Source of the DNA: Candidatus Rifleibacteriota bacterium
GTDB lineage: Bacteria; Muiribacteriota; Ozemobacteria; Ozemobacterales; Ozemobacteraceae
DNA length: 64,000 nucleotides
Direction of reading: 5' to 3'
NCBI GenBank assembly: GCA_015233565.1
Contig: JADFXM010000039.1
Coordinates: 1 to 64,000, forward strand
Made by a program: the position numbers and the translations under genes
The notes under the pieces: model-generated
Told to the model about the DNA's origin: nothing
Databases searched by the model: none
Seen by the model: only the letters and a program-made list of their open reading frames with translations
Part shown: positions 18,220-27,221 of the stretch, in pieces
How positions within the stretch are numbered: the first letter of the stretch is position 1
How the letters are laid out: each line of letters opens with the position of its first letter

Positions 18220-19554
18220 ATGAATTACATTAAAGCTGTTTACGATCAGGTAAAACACAGAAATCCCAATGAGCCCGAATTTCATCAGGCAGTTGAAGAA
18301 GTTCTTGAATCACTCAAGCCAGTTTTTGCCAAACATCCGGAATTTGAAAATGCCGGATTGTTAGAAAGACTTTGTGAGCCGGAAAGACAGATTTTCTTCC
18401 GCGTTCCTTGGGTTGATGATAGAGGCAAAGTTCATGTAAACCGCGGTTTTCGCATTCAATTTAATTCCGCGATTGGGCCATATAAAGGTGGTCTTCGCTT
18501 CCATCCTTCAGTTTATATTGGAATTATTAAATTTTTGGGTTTTGAGCAGATTTTCAAAAATTCTCTCACCGGCATCATGATGGGTGGCGGCAAAGGTGGA
18601 TCTGATTTTGATCCTAAGGGAAAATCTGACGGCGAAGTTATGCGCTTCTGCCAAAGCTTTATCAGTGAATTGTATCGCCATATTGGCCATCAGACTGACG
18701 TTCCCGCTGGTGACATTGGTGTCGGCGGACGTGAAGTCGGCTACATGTATGGACAATGGAAGAAGCTCACCGGCCAATTCAATGGCGTTCTGACTGGAAA
18801 AGGTCTGTCTTTCGGTGGATCACTTGTTAGAACTGAAGCCACTGGATATGGATGCGTATATTTCACACAAGAAATGCTCAAAGATAGAAAGACCTCCTTC
18901 GATGGAAAAACAGTTGTAGTTTCCGGTTCCGGAAATGTTGCAATTTATGCCCATCAAAAAGCAACTCAATTGGGTGGAAAAGTTGTTGCAATGTCTGATT
19001 CAAATGGTTTCATCTATGATCCAAATGGAATCAATCTCGAGACCGTGAAGCAGTTGAAAGAAGTCGAAAGAAAGAGAATCAGCGAATATACAAAGAGCCA
19101 TAAAGGCGCCCAATATCAAGATGGTTGCGCTGGAATCTGGAAAGTTAAATGCGATGTTGCGCTTCCCTGCGCCACTCAAAACGAACTTAACGAAGAAGCC
19201 GCAGCTGAATTGGTTAAGAATGGTTGTATTGCAGTCGCTGAAGGCGCCAATATGCCCTCAACACCAGATGCAGTAAAAATCTTCCTCAAGAACAAAGTCT
19301 CCTTCGGGCCAGGAAAAGCCGCCAACGCTGGTGGAGTTGCCACCTCCGGATTGGAAATGGCTCAGGATTCCCAATGGATGAACTGGAGTTTCGCTGAAAC
19401 CGAAGAAAAACTCCACAAGATCATGGTGAATATCCATTCTTCTGCCAAGAATGCAGCCGAAGAATATGGAACCCCCGGAAATCTCGTGAACGGCGCCAAC
19501 ATTGCCGGATTCATGAAAGTCGCTCAAGCCATGATGGCTCAAGGTATTGTTTAA
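18220..19554 (+). CDS. gdhA: Glutamate dehydrogenase (probably NADP-specific)
   Basis: Cytosolic enzyme interconverting 2-oxoglutarate plus ammonia and glutamate. The 444-residue length and whole-protein sequence fit the hexameric bacterial GDH family. Seen: FRIQFNSAIGPYKGGLRFHPS (substrate site with catalytic Lys), GGGKGGSDFDPKGKSD (second active-site Lys and Asp), VPAGDIGVGGREVGYM, the nucleotide-binding segment VVVSGSGNVAIYAHQKA, and ANAGGVATSGLEM near the C-terminus. GSGNVA rather than GFGNVG is typical of the NADP-type bacterial enzymes. It is monocistronic, with its own promoter, a GGAGGA ribosome site and an intrinsic terminator just after the stop. Role: ammonia assimilation. Confidence 0.96.
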   Translation: MNYIKAVYDQVKHRNPNEPEFHQAVEEVLESLKPVFAKHPEFENAGLLERLCEPERQIFFRVPWVDDRGKVHVNRGFRIQFNSAIGPYKGGLRFHPSVYIGIIKFLGFEQIFKNSLTGIMMGGGKGGSDFDPKGKSDGEVMRFCQSFISELYRHIGHQTDVPAGDIGVGGREVGYMYGQWKKLTGQFNGVLTGKGLSFGGSLVRTEATGYGCVYFTQEMLKDRKTSFDGKTVVVSGSGNVAIYAHQKATQLGGKVVAMSDSNGFIYDPNGINLETVKQLKEVERKRISEYTKSHKGAQYQDGCAGIWKVKCDVALPCATQNELNEEAAAELVKNGCIAVAEGANMPSTPDAVKIFLKNKVSFGPGKAANAGGVATSGLEMAQDSQWMNWSFAETEEKLHKIMVNIHSSAKNAAEEYGTPGNLVNGANIAGFMKVAQAMMAQGIV

Positions 19555-19577
19555 TCTCGTTGGTAATTTGTTATACA

Positions 19578-19600
19578 GCGCCCGAAAGGGCGCTTTTTTT
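19578..19600 (+). terminator. Intrinsic terminator of gdhA
   Basis: GCGCCC, GAAA tetraloop, GGGCGC, then seven T. It begins 24 bases after the gdhA stop. Confidence 0.9.
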
Positions 19601-20010
19601 GTATAGTCCGCGAAACTGATTTTTCAGTTTTTCTTGTAAAATTTGAAAGTGTTGCAAAATTACTGAATAAGTCACCTTGAAAGCAGCATGAACAGAGAAA
19701 TACAAAATAAAGAAGAATATGCTTTTTTGTTCTACCAAGGTTTTCTGCATTTAGCTTTAAATTTGAGTTAAAATTATCAACCAGCTTGCTACAGTCTCTA
19801 AAATTTCAGTGGTAGAGTTGACTCTTTAAGAGACAACCTTTTTCAAAAAGAATAGATTTCTCGTAAACCCCATTTTCGGAGAGTTGGTTGACCAACAATC
19901 CAGTACTCTTTGGAAACTAAAGGTTTTCAATTTTATTTATGTTGGAAAAATAGCGGAGAAAGTTCCAAGCAAAAGGGCTATTTACGTAAAGGGGATTTGT
20001 CTTTGCACGA
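19601..20010. other. Non-coding gap, nothing identified
   Basis: About 410 bases between two terminators. The frames are short and lack ribosome sites. A small palindrome (TTGGTTGACCAA at about 19,882) is the only structure seen. Confidence 0.45.
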
Positions 20011-20047
20011 AAAATCCGGCGCGATCTATTTGATCGCGCCGGATTTT
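20011..20047 (-). terminator. Strong intrinsic terminator, probably bidirectional
   Basis: A perfect 16-bp inverted repeat (AAAATCCGGCGCGATC at 20011-20026 and its complement at 20032-20047) around a 5-base loop. On the minus strand it ends in a T-run, placing it just after the stop of the gene at 20078-20746. It also has T-richness on the plus side. Confidence 0.85.
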
Positions 20048-20077
20048 AAATTTGGTATATATTCGATGAAATTACTG

Positions 20078-20746
20078 TCAGTCTACATACCTTGCAACTG
20101 CAGGTGCAGGGAGTTTATTGCTGGAAAATTTATAGGATCCATCACTTCTGTATTCAACCTTTACCCATGTTCCATCGTCGCCGGTGATATTTGCAATATT
20201 ACCGGAAGTTGAAATTGTTCCCTTAATAGGATCTTGAGGGATATTTCCTGAGGAGGAGCTTCCGGAAAATTTCGCAATTACTCGTCCAGGTTTTCCTGGT
20301 TCAGGTTTAACATCAACCCCAACAGTATCCAAAACGGCTTGAAAGTTTTCTTTGTCACAACGAATTATGCTTCCAGAGCGTTTAAAAAATAAAACGGAGA
20401 CTTCTAGTTTGCCAGGTCTCAAGGGAAGGCCAAGAAGATTATCTGAACTAAGCTGGGGATTTGAACGTTCAAGTTTTTGCCAATCGGGAAGAACTTTCTG
20501 TAAGTCAACACGGTTTTCTTGTACTATAGCAAATTTGATCTTTTCGACCATTAACTTCCGTGTTTCTTCTGATAGGCCTGCAGCCAAGGATGAAACATTT
20601 CCAGTATTCTTGGTGTTTGAAAGAACATCTTCACAAACTTTTGATTCCATTGCTGATTGAATTAAATTGGAATCATCGGCATAAGAAGGCGTTCCAAAAG
20701 TAGAAATGGCCAATCCGACAATCACTGCAAATTTAGTAATCTTCAT
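20078..20746 (-). CDS. Secreted protein of unknown function
   Basis: A 222-residue protein with a clear Sec signal peptide (MKITKFAVIVGLAISTFG, cleavage probably at SYA-DD). The mature part begins with a helical section containing a Cys (KVCEDVL), has a middle section LEVSVLFFKRSGSIIRCDKEN with the second Cys, and ends in a Ser/Gly/Pro-rich linker and a short beta-rich tail (TWVKVEYRSDGSYKF). The two Cys could form a disulphide in the periplasm. No family is recognised. It is transcribed alone, with a GGAGG ribosome site 7 bases before the ATG and a strong terminator downstream, so it is a genuine gene. Confidence 0.8.
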   Translation of the reverse strand: MKITKFAVIVGLAISTFGTPSYADDSNLIQSAMESKVCEDVLSNTKNTGNVSSLAAGLSEETRKLMVEKIKFAIVQENRVDLQKVLPDWQKLERSNPQLSSDNLLGLPLRPGKLEVSVLFFKRSGSIIRCDKENFQAVLDTVGVDVKPEPGKPGRVIAKFSGSSSSGNIPQDPIKGTISTSGNIANITGDDGTWVKVEYRSDGSYKFSSNKLPAPAVARYVD

Positions 20747-21188
20747 TTAATTTCCTCCAGATTTTTGTTTAACTTTTATATCGCAAAAAGTCTGCCAAGT
20801 TCGAAGTCCGCATTGGGTCAGTTTTCCGGAAAAGTAAATTTGAAAAAAGGTAAAAATTTGTGCAGGGGAATTTTGAAAATTCAGCAATTAATAATTGAAT
20901 TGTTTCACTTGGCGACCTACTTCGAAGCTGTTGAAAAAACTCGGTACATTTTTTTTTCTTTTTTCGATTCAAAGCGACTCGCTGTTGATGCGAGAAAGCG
21001 GGGCGAAGAATGGGTGGGTGCACAAAACAGTGAATTTTCGGGGATTTTTCGACAGTCTCTCTTCGACTTGCTCAACGATCGGGCGTTCGAGGTTTTTTTC
21101 TCCCTTTTATTAAGATTTGTAATCTTTTGGATTGAATATTTCTTTACAAAAATTACCTTCACGTGGGCAATTTTGATAGTGTTTTGAA
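20747..21188. other. Non-coding gap upstream of obg
   Basis: The gap separates the divergent gene at 20078-20746 from obg. It holds the motif copy at 21062-21090. Overlapping frames on both strands here are low-complexity and mutually exclusive, and none has a ribosome site. Promoter signals for obg follow it. Confidence 0.45.
21062..21090. repeat. Dispersed TTCGACTCCGCTCA-like motif, copy 2
   Basis: TTCGACTTGCTCAACGATCGGGCG resembles the reverse complement of the motif at 17030-17049 (TTCGACTCCGCTCAACGAACGGG), with a few differences. It lies in a gap without genes. Confidence 0.4.
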
Positions 21189-21217
21189 TTTTGTTCTTTT
21201 AGAAAAAGTGATATAAT
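21189..21217 (+). promoter_or_regulatory. Probable promoter of the obg operon
   Basis: A consensus TATAAT at 21212-21217 with a weak -35 (TTTTGT at 21189-21194, 17-base spacer). A small palindrome CTCTTTAGAG follows at 21221-21230, near the expected transcription start, and could be an operator or merely chance. The obg ATG is 45 bases downstream of the -10 box. Confidence 0.5.
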
Positions 21218-21262
21218 AGTCTCTTTAGAGATTATCGGATTAATTAAAGATCGGACGAGCAA

Positions 21263-22546
21263 ATGAAATTTGTTGATCAGCTTACAATCGAAGTAGAAGC
21301 CGGAAAAGGCGGAGATGGAATGATCGCATTTCGCCGCGAGAAATTTGTCCCATTCGGAGGCCCATCCGGTGGTGATGGTGGACGCGGAGGAGATGTAATT
21401 TTAGTCGCTTCCCGGGATTACAATACCCTCTACGAACTTGGGTTTCAGAGGCGCTATATTGCCAATGAAGGAGAAAAGGGCGGACCAAAAGACAAATTTG
21501 GACATGGTTCCCCACCCGTTGAATTAAAAGTTCCTGTAGGAACACTGATTTACGACGAGGAAACTGGTGAACTCCTGGCTGACCTTGATTCTGAAGGTTC
21601 GCAGTTTATTGTAGCCAAAGGAGGCAACGGAGGAAGAGGAAACGCAAAGTTTGCTTCATCCACTCGTAGAGCACCAAGAATAGCCGAAAAAGGGGAGCCT
21701 GGTGAAAAGCGCACGGTAAGACTCGAACTTAAGCTTCTTGCAGACGTTGGATTGGTAGGGCTTCCAAACGCTGGAAAATCTACACTTCTTAACGCAGTAA
21801 GCAACGCCCGACCGAAAATTGCTGATTATCCATTTACAACACTTCACCCTTACCTTGGAATCGTGAAATTCGAGAATTTGCCATCGTTTTGTATGGCTGA
21901 CCTTCCCGGTTTAATTGAGGGAGCTCATGCTGGAACTGGCCTCGGAACACATTTCCTTAAACATATAGAGAGAACCCGATTACTTCTACATCTTGTCGAT
22001 CTGAGCACGGTTGATCCCAAAGATCCGCTGGAGTCATTTGAAGGAATCCTTCGCGAATTGAAACTTTTCAAGGAATCTCTTCTCGATAAACCGATGCTTG
22101 TAGTTGGAAACAAAATGGATATTACTGAGGCGCGTGAATTATGGCCAGTATTTAGCGAAGCAGTTCAGAAAAGGGGATATCGTGTTTTTTCCCTTTCCGG
22201 AGCCACCGGCAAAGGCCTTCCTGAGCTATTGAAAGCCATTAATGAACTTCTTGCGCAAAACAATGAGAAACCCAAAATGCCAGAGATGGAAGAAGAAAGG
22301 TATCATGAATTCCTGGCCCCATTTTCCATTGAACGTATTTCAGCCAACTCTTTCATGGTTACTGGTCGTGAAATTGAAAGACTTGTACAAATGACTGATT
22401 TTACCACTGACGATGGCGTTATGCTTTTCCGAAAAAAGTTAAAAAAACTTGGGTTTATGGATGAATTGTCTCAAACTGATGGAAACGACGAGGACACTGT
22501 CATCATCGGTGAAATGGAGTTTGAATTCAGGGAGTTTTTCATTTGA
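21263..22546 (+). CDS. obg: Obg/CgtA GTPase
   Basis: Essential GTPase acting in large-subunit ribosome assembly and stress signalling. 427 residues, the usual length. The Gly-rich Obg fold is at 1-158 (EAGKGGDGMIAFRREKFVP, GGPSGGDGGRGGDV). The GTPase domain follows with G1 GLPNAGKST, G2 region YPFTTLHPYLG, G3 DLPGLIEGAHAGTGLG and G4 NKMD. A C-terminal OCT domain (about 350-420, with FSIERISANSFMVTGREIERLV) ends the protein. First gene of the run to 27508; its stop overlaps the TTG start of the next gene. The ribosome site is weak. Confidence 0.97.
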   Translation: MKFVDQLTIEVEAGKGGDGMIAFRREKFVPFGGPSGGDGGRGGDVILVASRDYNTLYELGFQRRYIANEGEKGGPKDKFGHGSPPVELKVPVGTLIYDEETGELLADLDSEGSQFIVAKGGNGGRGNAKFASSTRRAPRIAEKGEPGEKRTVRLELKLLADVGLVGLPNAGKSTLLNAVSNARPKIADYPFTTLHPYLGIVKFENLPSFCMADLPGLIEGAHAGTGLGTHFLKHIERTRLLLHLVDLSTVDPKDPLESFEGILRELKLFKESLLDKPMLVVGNKMDITEARELWPVFSEAVQKRGYRVFSLSGATGKGLPELLKAINELLAQNNEKPKMPEMEEERYHEFLAPFSIERISANSFMVTGREIERLVQMTDFTTDDGVMLFRKKLKKLGFMDELSQTDGNDEDTVIIGEMEFEFREFFI

Positions 22547-23652
22547 TAATCGGGTTATTCGGGGGGTCTTTTAATCCTCCACATAAGCAACACATCAAAA
22601 TTGCCCAGAAAAGTCTCGAATCTGGGCTGATTGATGAGGTATGGTTTATCCCTGTTTTTTTGCCCGTCCATAAAAGCGATACAGAGCTCATCTCTTTTTC
22701 CGACAGATGTGAAATGCTTAAAGCCAGCATTCAAGGGAAAAAAGGATTGAAGTTATCGGAGGTTGAACGCGAGCTGGATGGCCCTTCCTTCACAATCCGG
22801 ACAATACGCCATCTTAAGAAGCAAAATCCATTTCACGATTATTTTCTAATCATAGGCTCAGATTCTCTGAATGATTTGAAAAATTGGAAATCTTCTGCTG
22901 AAATAATTGCTGAAGCTGGCTTAATAGTTGCAAGCCGCCCCGGATACACCGTTCCCTCTGTTTTGCCTTCCAAGAAAACTTTTCTGATTAATATCGATGA
23001 AGACCCGGTTTCTTCAACCGAATTTCGTAAGAAACTGAAACTTAAAAATGATCCCTTCCGATTTGTTCCGCCGGGTGCTGCGGCGATAATTGCCGAAAAA
23101 AATCTTTACAACTGCTGGGGAACAGAATTTAGAACCTGGGTTGAGCAAATTCGTTTGAAGCACCAAAATCTACCAACGAGCATTATTAATCACCTTGCTG
23201 GTACTGCATCACTTGCTGCGCGGTATTCTGCCGAGCTTACCGATGACCCTCGACTTGGGTGGCTGGCCGGAATTAGTCATGATCTATTTAGAGCTTCACC
23301 TGATCAAGAAATTTTGAATGTTCTCTCCAAGTCTGATATACCATTATTCAAAAAAGAACGTGAAATTCCTATGTTGGGTCATGGTGCCGCAGCTGCGTGC
23401 TTTTTGAAAAATCTTGATCCTAATTTTCCCAAAAAAGTAATTACTTCTGTTAGAATGCATACCTTTCCGAGAGTCAGGTGTGGAAAAATCGAGAAAGCTT
23501 TGGTAATGGGTGATTTTCTTGACCCTTCAAGAGAAAGTAAGGAACGTAGTAAAATCAGGGAGATGGAATTAACTCCCCAGAAACGCTTTGAAGTCGTATG
23601 TCGTTCCAAACGGGAAAAAGCCTTAAAAAAACAGTTGATAACCACTCTTTGA
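22543..23652 (+). CDS. nadD: NadD (nicotinate-nucleotide adenylyltransferase) fused to an HD hydrolase
   Basis: 369 residues in two domains. Residues 1-~195 are NadD, which adenylates nicotinate mononucleotide in NAD synthesis: GLFGGSFNPPHKQH (the second His of the usual HxGH is kept but Gly is replaced by Gln), FLIIGSDSL and the C-terminal VSSTEFRKKL. Residues ~205-369 are an HD-superfamily domain like YqeK, a diadenosine tetraphosphate hydrolase, with HLAGTASLAARYS, AGISHDLFRAS and SVRMHTFPR supplying metal ligands. In many bacteria yqeK lies just after nadD as a separate gene; here they are one reading frame. The start is TTG 22543, whose last bases overlap the TGA of obg (TTGA). Confidence 0.9.
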   Translation: MIIGLFGGSFNPPHKQHIKIAQKSLESGLIDEVWFIPVFLPVHKSDTELISFSDRCEMLKASIQGKKGLKLSEVERELDGPSFTIRTIRHLKKQNPFHDYFLIIGSDSLNDLKNWKSSAEIIAEAGLIVASRPGYTVPSVLPSKKTFLINIDEDPVSSTEFRKKLKLKNDPFRFVPPGAAAIIAEKNLYNCWGTEFRTWVEQIRLKHQNLPTSIINHLAGTASLAARYSAELTDDPRLGWLAGISHDLFRASPDQEILNVLSKSDIPLFKKEREIPMLGHGAAAACFLKNLDPNFPKKVITSVRMHTFPRVRCGKIEKALVMGDFLDPSRESKERSKIREMELTPQKRFEVVCRSKREKALKKQLITTL

Positions 23653-23714
23653 AATAGCCCTCATAGTGAAATGAGAATTACATATTTTAAAATAATAATT
23701 TTCGGGGAAGAAAA

Positions 23715-25007
23715 ATGAGTTCCGATAGAACAATTTCACCGAAACCTAGAATGGGAAGCATTTTCTGGGGGGGGGCAGAAATTGTTTTTTTCATCTTTAA
23801 CCTCCTTTTTTTTGCGGGAGTAGCCAACAAGTGGATGGCGCTGAAAGTGCCTCCTGAGCTTGCTCCGATTAAACCTATTTCATCATTGACCGGAGAAAAA
23901 CACTTTGGAAAAATCAACATCCTTCTTTTAGGAATGGATTCTGTCGACGGATCTCATCGGACAGACACTATCCTTCTCGTAGGTTTAAAAGGTGATTCCA
24001 AAGAAATTCATCTACTGTCTATTCCACGAGACACCCGCGTAATAATCGAAAACACTGCAAAAAAAATCAACGAGATTTTTACACGGTTTGGAATTGCCGC
24101 TCTTGATGGTTTGGTAGAAGACCTTTTGGAAATAAAAATCGAAAGATATGCCAAGATTGATTTCCAGGGGTTCATCAATATACTCAATCTCCTGGGTGGC
24201 GTTAATCTGGTTATTGACCAACCGATGAATTACGAAGACAATTATGGAAACGTTCATATTCACTTGTCATCTGGCCCAGCTCACCTTGACGGGAAGAACG
24301 CTCTCGACTACGTAAGATTTCGAGCTGATGCGAATGCCGATCTTGGAAGAGTCAAAAGACAGCAGAAGTTCCTTGCAGCACTTCTGGAGAAGTTCAAAAC
24401 ACCAGGTTTCCTATTGAAAATTTCCGGAATAATTGAGCAGATTTTTCAGAATTTTGAGACCGATATTTCTTTGCCAGAAGCAATAGAAATATTAAAATTT
24501 GTTGGAAGCGGTGATTTTAAGGTTCAAGCCCATTCATTGCCGGGTGACGCAAAGTATATAGATAAACTCAGCTATTATATTCCGTTTAAAGACCAATCAG
24601 TTGTAGTTGGAACAAGCTTTTTTTCAGATAGTTCGGAAATTAAACTATCTGCAACGTTTTCTGTGCCGCTCGCAACTGATTCACGGAGTTCCAGTGCTTC
24701 TCCTTCTGCTGCCTTTTCTCCGGCTTCTTCTTCTCAGAACTTTCAGACATTTCCAGCTAATCAAACTTTACCCGCTATTCAAACTTTACCGTCTATCCAG
24801 ACGTTAGCAGCTACCCAAGCTTCACAGTTCCCCCAGACTTCGGAGAGTATACAGACTTCGGAAAGTATCCAGACTTCGCAGAATATACAATCATCGACAG
24901 TTTCAGCTGCTTTAACGACAAACTCGTCGAACAATTCGGTCGCGAGTTCAATTCCCCCTACGGTCGTAGCCTCTCAAGCTTCTCAACCTTCTCAAGTTAC
25001 TCAATGA
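23715..25007 (+). CDS. LytR-CpsA-Psr (LCP) family protein with low-complexity tail
   Basis: Membrane-anchored LCP protein, 430 residues. An N-terminal TM helix (~18-40) is followed by the LCP catalytic domain (~70-235): NILLLGMDSVDGSHRTDTI, LLSIPRDTRVII and DYVRFRADANADLGRVKRQ, with the conserved Asp and Arg residues that bind the polyprenyl-pyrophosphate substrate. LCP enzymes attach glycopolymers to the cell wall or proteins. After residue ~320 the protein is a Ser/Thr/Gln/Pro-rich tail with repeats of the form xxIQT(L/S). A second, LytR_C-like domain is not evident. The gene sits in the obg-tgt run, overlapping queA by 4 bases (ATGA), and has a GGGGAAG ribosome site. Confidence 0.9.
   Translation: MSSDRTISPKPRMGSIFWGGAEIVFFIFNLLFFAGVANKWMALKVPPELAPIKPISSLTGEKHFGKINILLLGMDSVDGSHRTDTILLVGLKGDSKEIHLLSIPRDTRVIIENTAKKINEIFTRFGIAALDGLVEDLLEIKIERYAKIDFQGFINILNLLGGVNLVIDQPMNYEDNYGNVHIHLSSGPAHLDGKNALDYVRFRADANADLGRVKRQQKFLAALLEKFKTPGFLLKISGIIEQIFQNFETDISLPEAIEILKFVGSGDFKVQAHSLPGDAKYIDKLSYYIPFKDQSVVVGTSFFSDSSEIKLSATFSVPLATDSRSSSASPSAAFSPASSSQNFQTFPANQTLPAIQTLPSIQTLAATQASQFPQTSESIQTSESIQTSQNIQSSTVSAALTTNSSNNSVASSIPPTVVASQASQPSQVTQ
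24727..24900 (+). repeat. Coding short tandem repeats in the LCP tail
   Basis: Repeats of about 18 and 24 bases encode NQTLP, AIQTLP, SIQTLA, then SESIQTS twice and SQNIQS. The DNA units (CAGACTTCGGAGAGTATA and variants) are similar enough for slippage to alter copy number. Confidence 0.55.
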
Positions 25008-26026
25008 AAACGGCAGAATTCGATTACTTGCTGCCGGAGGAACTTATTGCCCAGGTGCCATCTTCCGAAAGATCGGCTTCCAGACTGATGGTCTTTAATC
25101 GGAAAACCTCTGAAGTTGAGCATACTCATTTTAACCACTTGAGAGATCTGATTCCTCCTGAAGATCTTTTGGTTATTAACAGTTCAAAGGTTATTCCCGC
25201 AAGACTTTATACTGTTCCGAAATCAGGAGAAATGGCACGAGAGATTCTTTTCATAAAAAAACTTACGGAAAATAAGTTCAGTGCAATGGTGCGCCCTGGA
25301 AAAAAATTCAAGATGGGTGCTCAACTGCCTCTCCCGGAAAATAAAACAGCTGAAGTGCTGGATATTCTTCCCGATGGACTTAGAGTTCTTTCAATTGCAG
25401 GGGAAGACGATCCGGTATCTTTTTTCAGGCGAAATGGAGAAATGCCGCTTCCTCCTTATATTACGTCCCGGGAAAGCTCTCCGGAAAGGTATCAGACTGT
25501 TTTTTCGGGAATGGAAGGTTCCATTGCAGCGCCAACAGCAGGACTTCATTTTGATCAGACTTTGATGGCAAAGATCAAAGATTCAGGAGTCAGAATTGAG
25601 GATGTGGTTTTACACGTTGGAATCGGAACCTTTAAACCGGTTGAAGTTGAAAATATTCATGACCATCAAATGCATTCCGAGGAATATTTCATTTCCCAAC
25701 GACTGGCAGATGAATTCAATAATACAAGAGCCAGAGGTGGAAAAATTTGGGCTTGCGGAACCACTTCGGCCCGAACGCTTGAATCATCGATCGACTCCAA
25801 CGGAAAACTCCAACCTGGATACAATGAAACCAGTATTTTTATTTCACCCGGATATCGCTTTAAAGCGATTGATCATTTGATTACCAACTTCCATTTGCCG
25901 AAGTCCACGCTTATTATGCTTGTTTCTGCATTTGCAGGACGAGAAAAAGTTCTTGAATTGTACAAAATTGCGATTGAGATGAAATATCGGTTCTACAGCT
26001 TTGGCGATGCCATGTTAATAATTTGA
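25004..26026 (+). CDS. queA: S-adenosylmethionine:tRNA ribosyltransferase-isomerase
   Basis: Makes epoxyqueuosine in tRNA by transferring and isomerising the ribosyl group of S-adenosylmethionine onto preQ1. 340 residues, the usual size. Family phrases: DYLLPEELIAQVPSSERSASR at the N-terminus, NSSKVIPARL, GEMPLPPYI, SIAAPTAGLHFD, VVLHVGIGTFKPV, and TNFHLPKSTLIMLVSAFAG near the end. It overlaps the LCP gene by ATGA and is followed 40 bases later by tgt, which inserts the preQ1 base; the two act in order in queuosine synthesis. Confidence 0.97.
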   Translation: MKTAEFDYLLPEELIAQVPSSERSASRLMVFNRKTSEVEHTHFNHLRDLIPPEDLLVINSSKVIPARLYTVPKSGEMAREILFIKKLTENKFSAMVRPGKKFKMGAQLPLPENKTAEVLDILPDGLRVLSIAGEDDPVSFFRRNGEMPLPPYITSRESSPERYQTVFSGMEGSIAAPTAGLHFDQTLMAKIKDSGVRIEDVVLHVGIGTFKPVEVENIHDHQMHSEEYFISQRLADEFNNTRARGGKIWACGTTSARTLESSIDSNGKLQPGYNETSIFISPGYRFKAIDHLITNFHLPKSTLIMLVSAFAGREKVLELYKIAIEMKYRFYSFGDAMLII

Positions 26027-26066
26027 AGCGACCAAACGCCTTACGATTTCTTTAAAGCGAGATTTT

Positions 26067-27221
26067 ATGAATCAATTTAGATTTGAACTTATCCATGAGT
26101 CGAACGAATGCCTGGGAAGGACGGGGAAAATTTCCACTCGCTGTGGAGATATCGAAACTCCAGTATTTATGCCTGTCGGAACTCAAGGAACCGTGAAAAC
26201 CCTTTCCCCGGATGAACTTATTGAATCAAATGCGCAGATAATTTTATCCAACACCTATCATCTTTTCCTTCGCCCGGGAACAGAAGTCCTGGAAAAATTC
26301 GGTGGCTTGCATAACTTCATGGCTTGGCCACGCCCTATCCTGACTGATTCAGGTGGTTTCCAAGTTTTTTCGCTGAAAACATTAAACAAAATCACAGATG
26401 AAGGCGTAACTTTTGCTTCGCACATTGATGGAAGTCGGAAATTCCTCTCTCCCGAGGAGGCAATCAGAATTCAGAGTTCTATTGGCTCCGAAATAATGAT
26501 GGTATTTGATGAGTGTTCCCCTTTTCCCATTGAATATAATGAGGCTAAGGAAGCAATGGAACGTTCTGTAAGATGGGCTTTGAGATGTCGGAAAGCTCAT
26601 CCCGCCATGAAAAATGGCCAGGCTTTGTTTGGAATTATTCAGGGCTCGATGTTCCACGATCTGAGAGATGAATCCCTGAAACAGACTGTGGAAATTGGAT
26701 TCGAAGGATTGGCGATCGGTGGGTTATCGGTTGGGGAACCGAAAAATCTTATGCTGGAAGTTCTGGAAGCTCTTACCCCAAAAATGCCAAAAGCTTTCCC
26801 CAGATACCTCATGGGAGTTGGAACTCCTGAAGATTTGTTCTTTGGAGTGGAACGGGGAATTGATATGTTCGATTGCGTGCATCCAACGCGTATTGCACGA
26901 CATTCATCAGCCTTCACTCGTGATGGACGAATTGACTTATCAGCCGCTTCTCACTCTTTTTCCGATCAACCGATTGACTCGACTTGTACTTGTGCAACTT
27001 GCAGAAAATTTTCCCGAGGGTATATAAGGCATCTTTTTAAGGCTGGTGAAATTCTTGCTTTACGGCTTGCCAGTCTCCATAATGTACACTTTTTGATCAA
27101 CCTGATGCGCGAAATTCGAGAAGCTCTTTTAGCCGGCACTTTTAACTCTTTAAGATGCAATTTTTTGGAGAGATATGGCTCAGCTACGGTTCAGAAAAAA
27201 ACAACTGAGGAGGAAAACTAA
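26067..27221 (+). CDS. tgt: tRNA-guanine transglycosylase
   Basis: Exchanges guanine-34 for preQ1 in the GUN-anticodon tRNAs (Tyr, His, Asp, Asn); a tRNA-His(GTG) gene is in this window. 384 residues. Seen: TPVFMPVGTQGTVK, LSNTYHLFLRPG, DSGGFQVFSL with the general-acid Asp, SIGSEIMMVFDE, GLAIGGLSVGEP, and DCVHPTRIARHSSAFTRDGR with the catalytic nucleophile region. The zinc site is CTCATCRKFS with a downstream LASLHNVHFL His. It follows queA and its stop overlaps the next ATG (TAATG). Confidence 0.97.
   Translation: MNQFRFELIHESNECLGRTGKISTRCGDIETPVFMPVGTQGTVKTLSPDELIESNAQIILSNTYHLFLRPGTEVLEKFGGLHNFMAWPRPILTDSGGFQVFSLKTLNKITDEGVTFASHIDGSRKFLSPEEAIRIQSSIGSEIMMVFDECSPFPIEYNEAKEAMERSVRWALRCRKAHPAMKNGQALFGIIQGSMFHDLRDESLKQTVEIGFEGLAIGGLSVGEPKNLMLEVLEALTPKMPKAFPRYLMGVGTPEDLFFGVERGIDMFDCVHPTRIARHSSAFTRDGRIDLSAASHSFSDQPIDSTCTCATCRKFSRGYIRHLFKAGEILALRLASLHNVHFLINLMREIREALLAGTFNSLRCNFLERYGSATVQKKTTEEEN

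Noticed and set aside
19910..20212. 100-codon plus-strand frame
   Set aside because: It crosses the strong hairpin terminator at 20011-20047 and runs antisense to the secreted-protein gene.
20765..21187. 140-codon plus-strand frame in the obg upstream gap
   Set aside because: Low-complexity Phe-rich sequence across a repeat motif, no ribosome site; overlapping frames on the other strand look equally plausible.
24960..25010. Possible preQ1 riboswitch ahead of queA
   Set aside because: queA overlaps the upstream gene by four bases and leaves no leader for such a structure.
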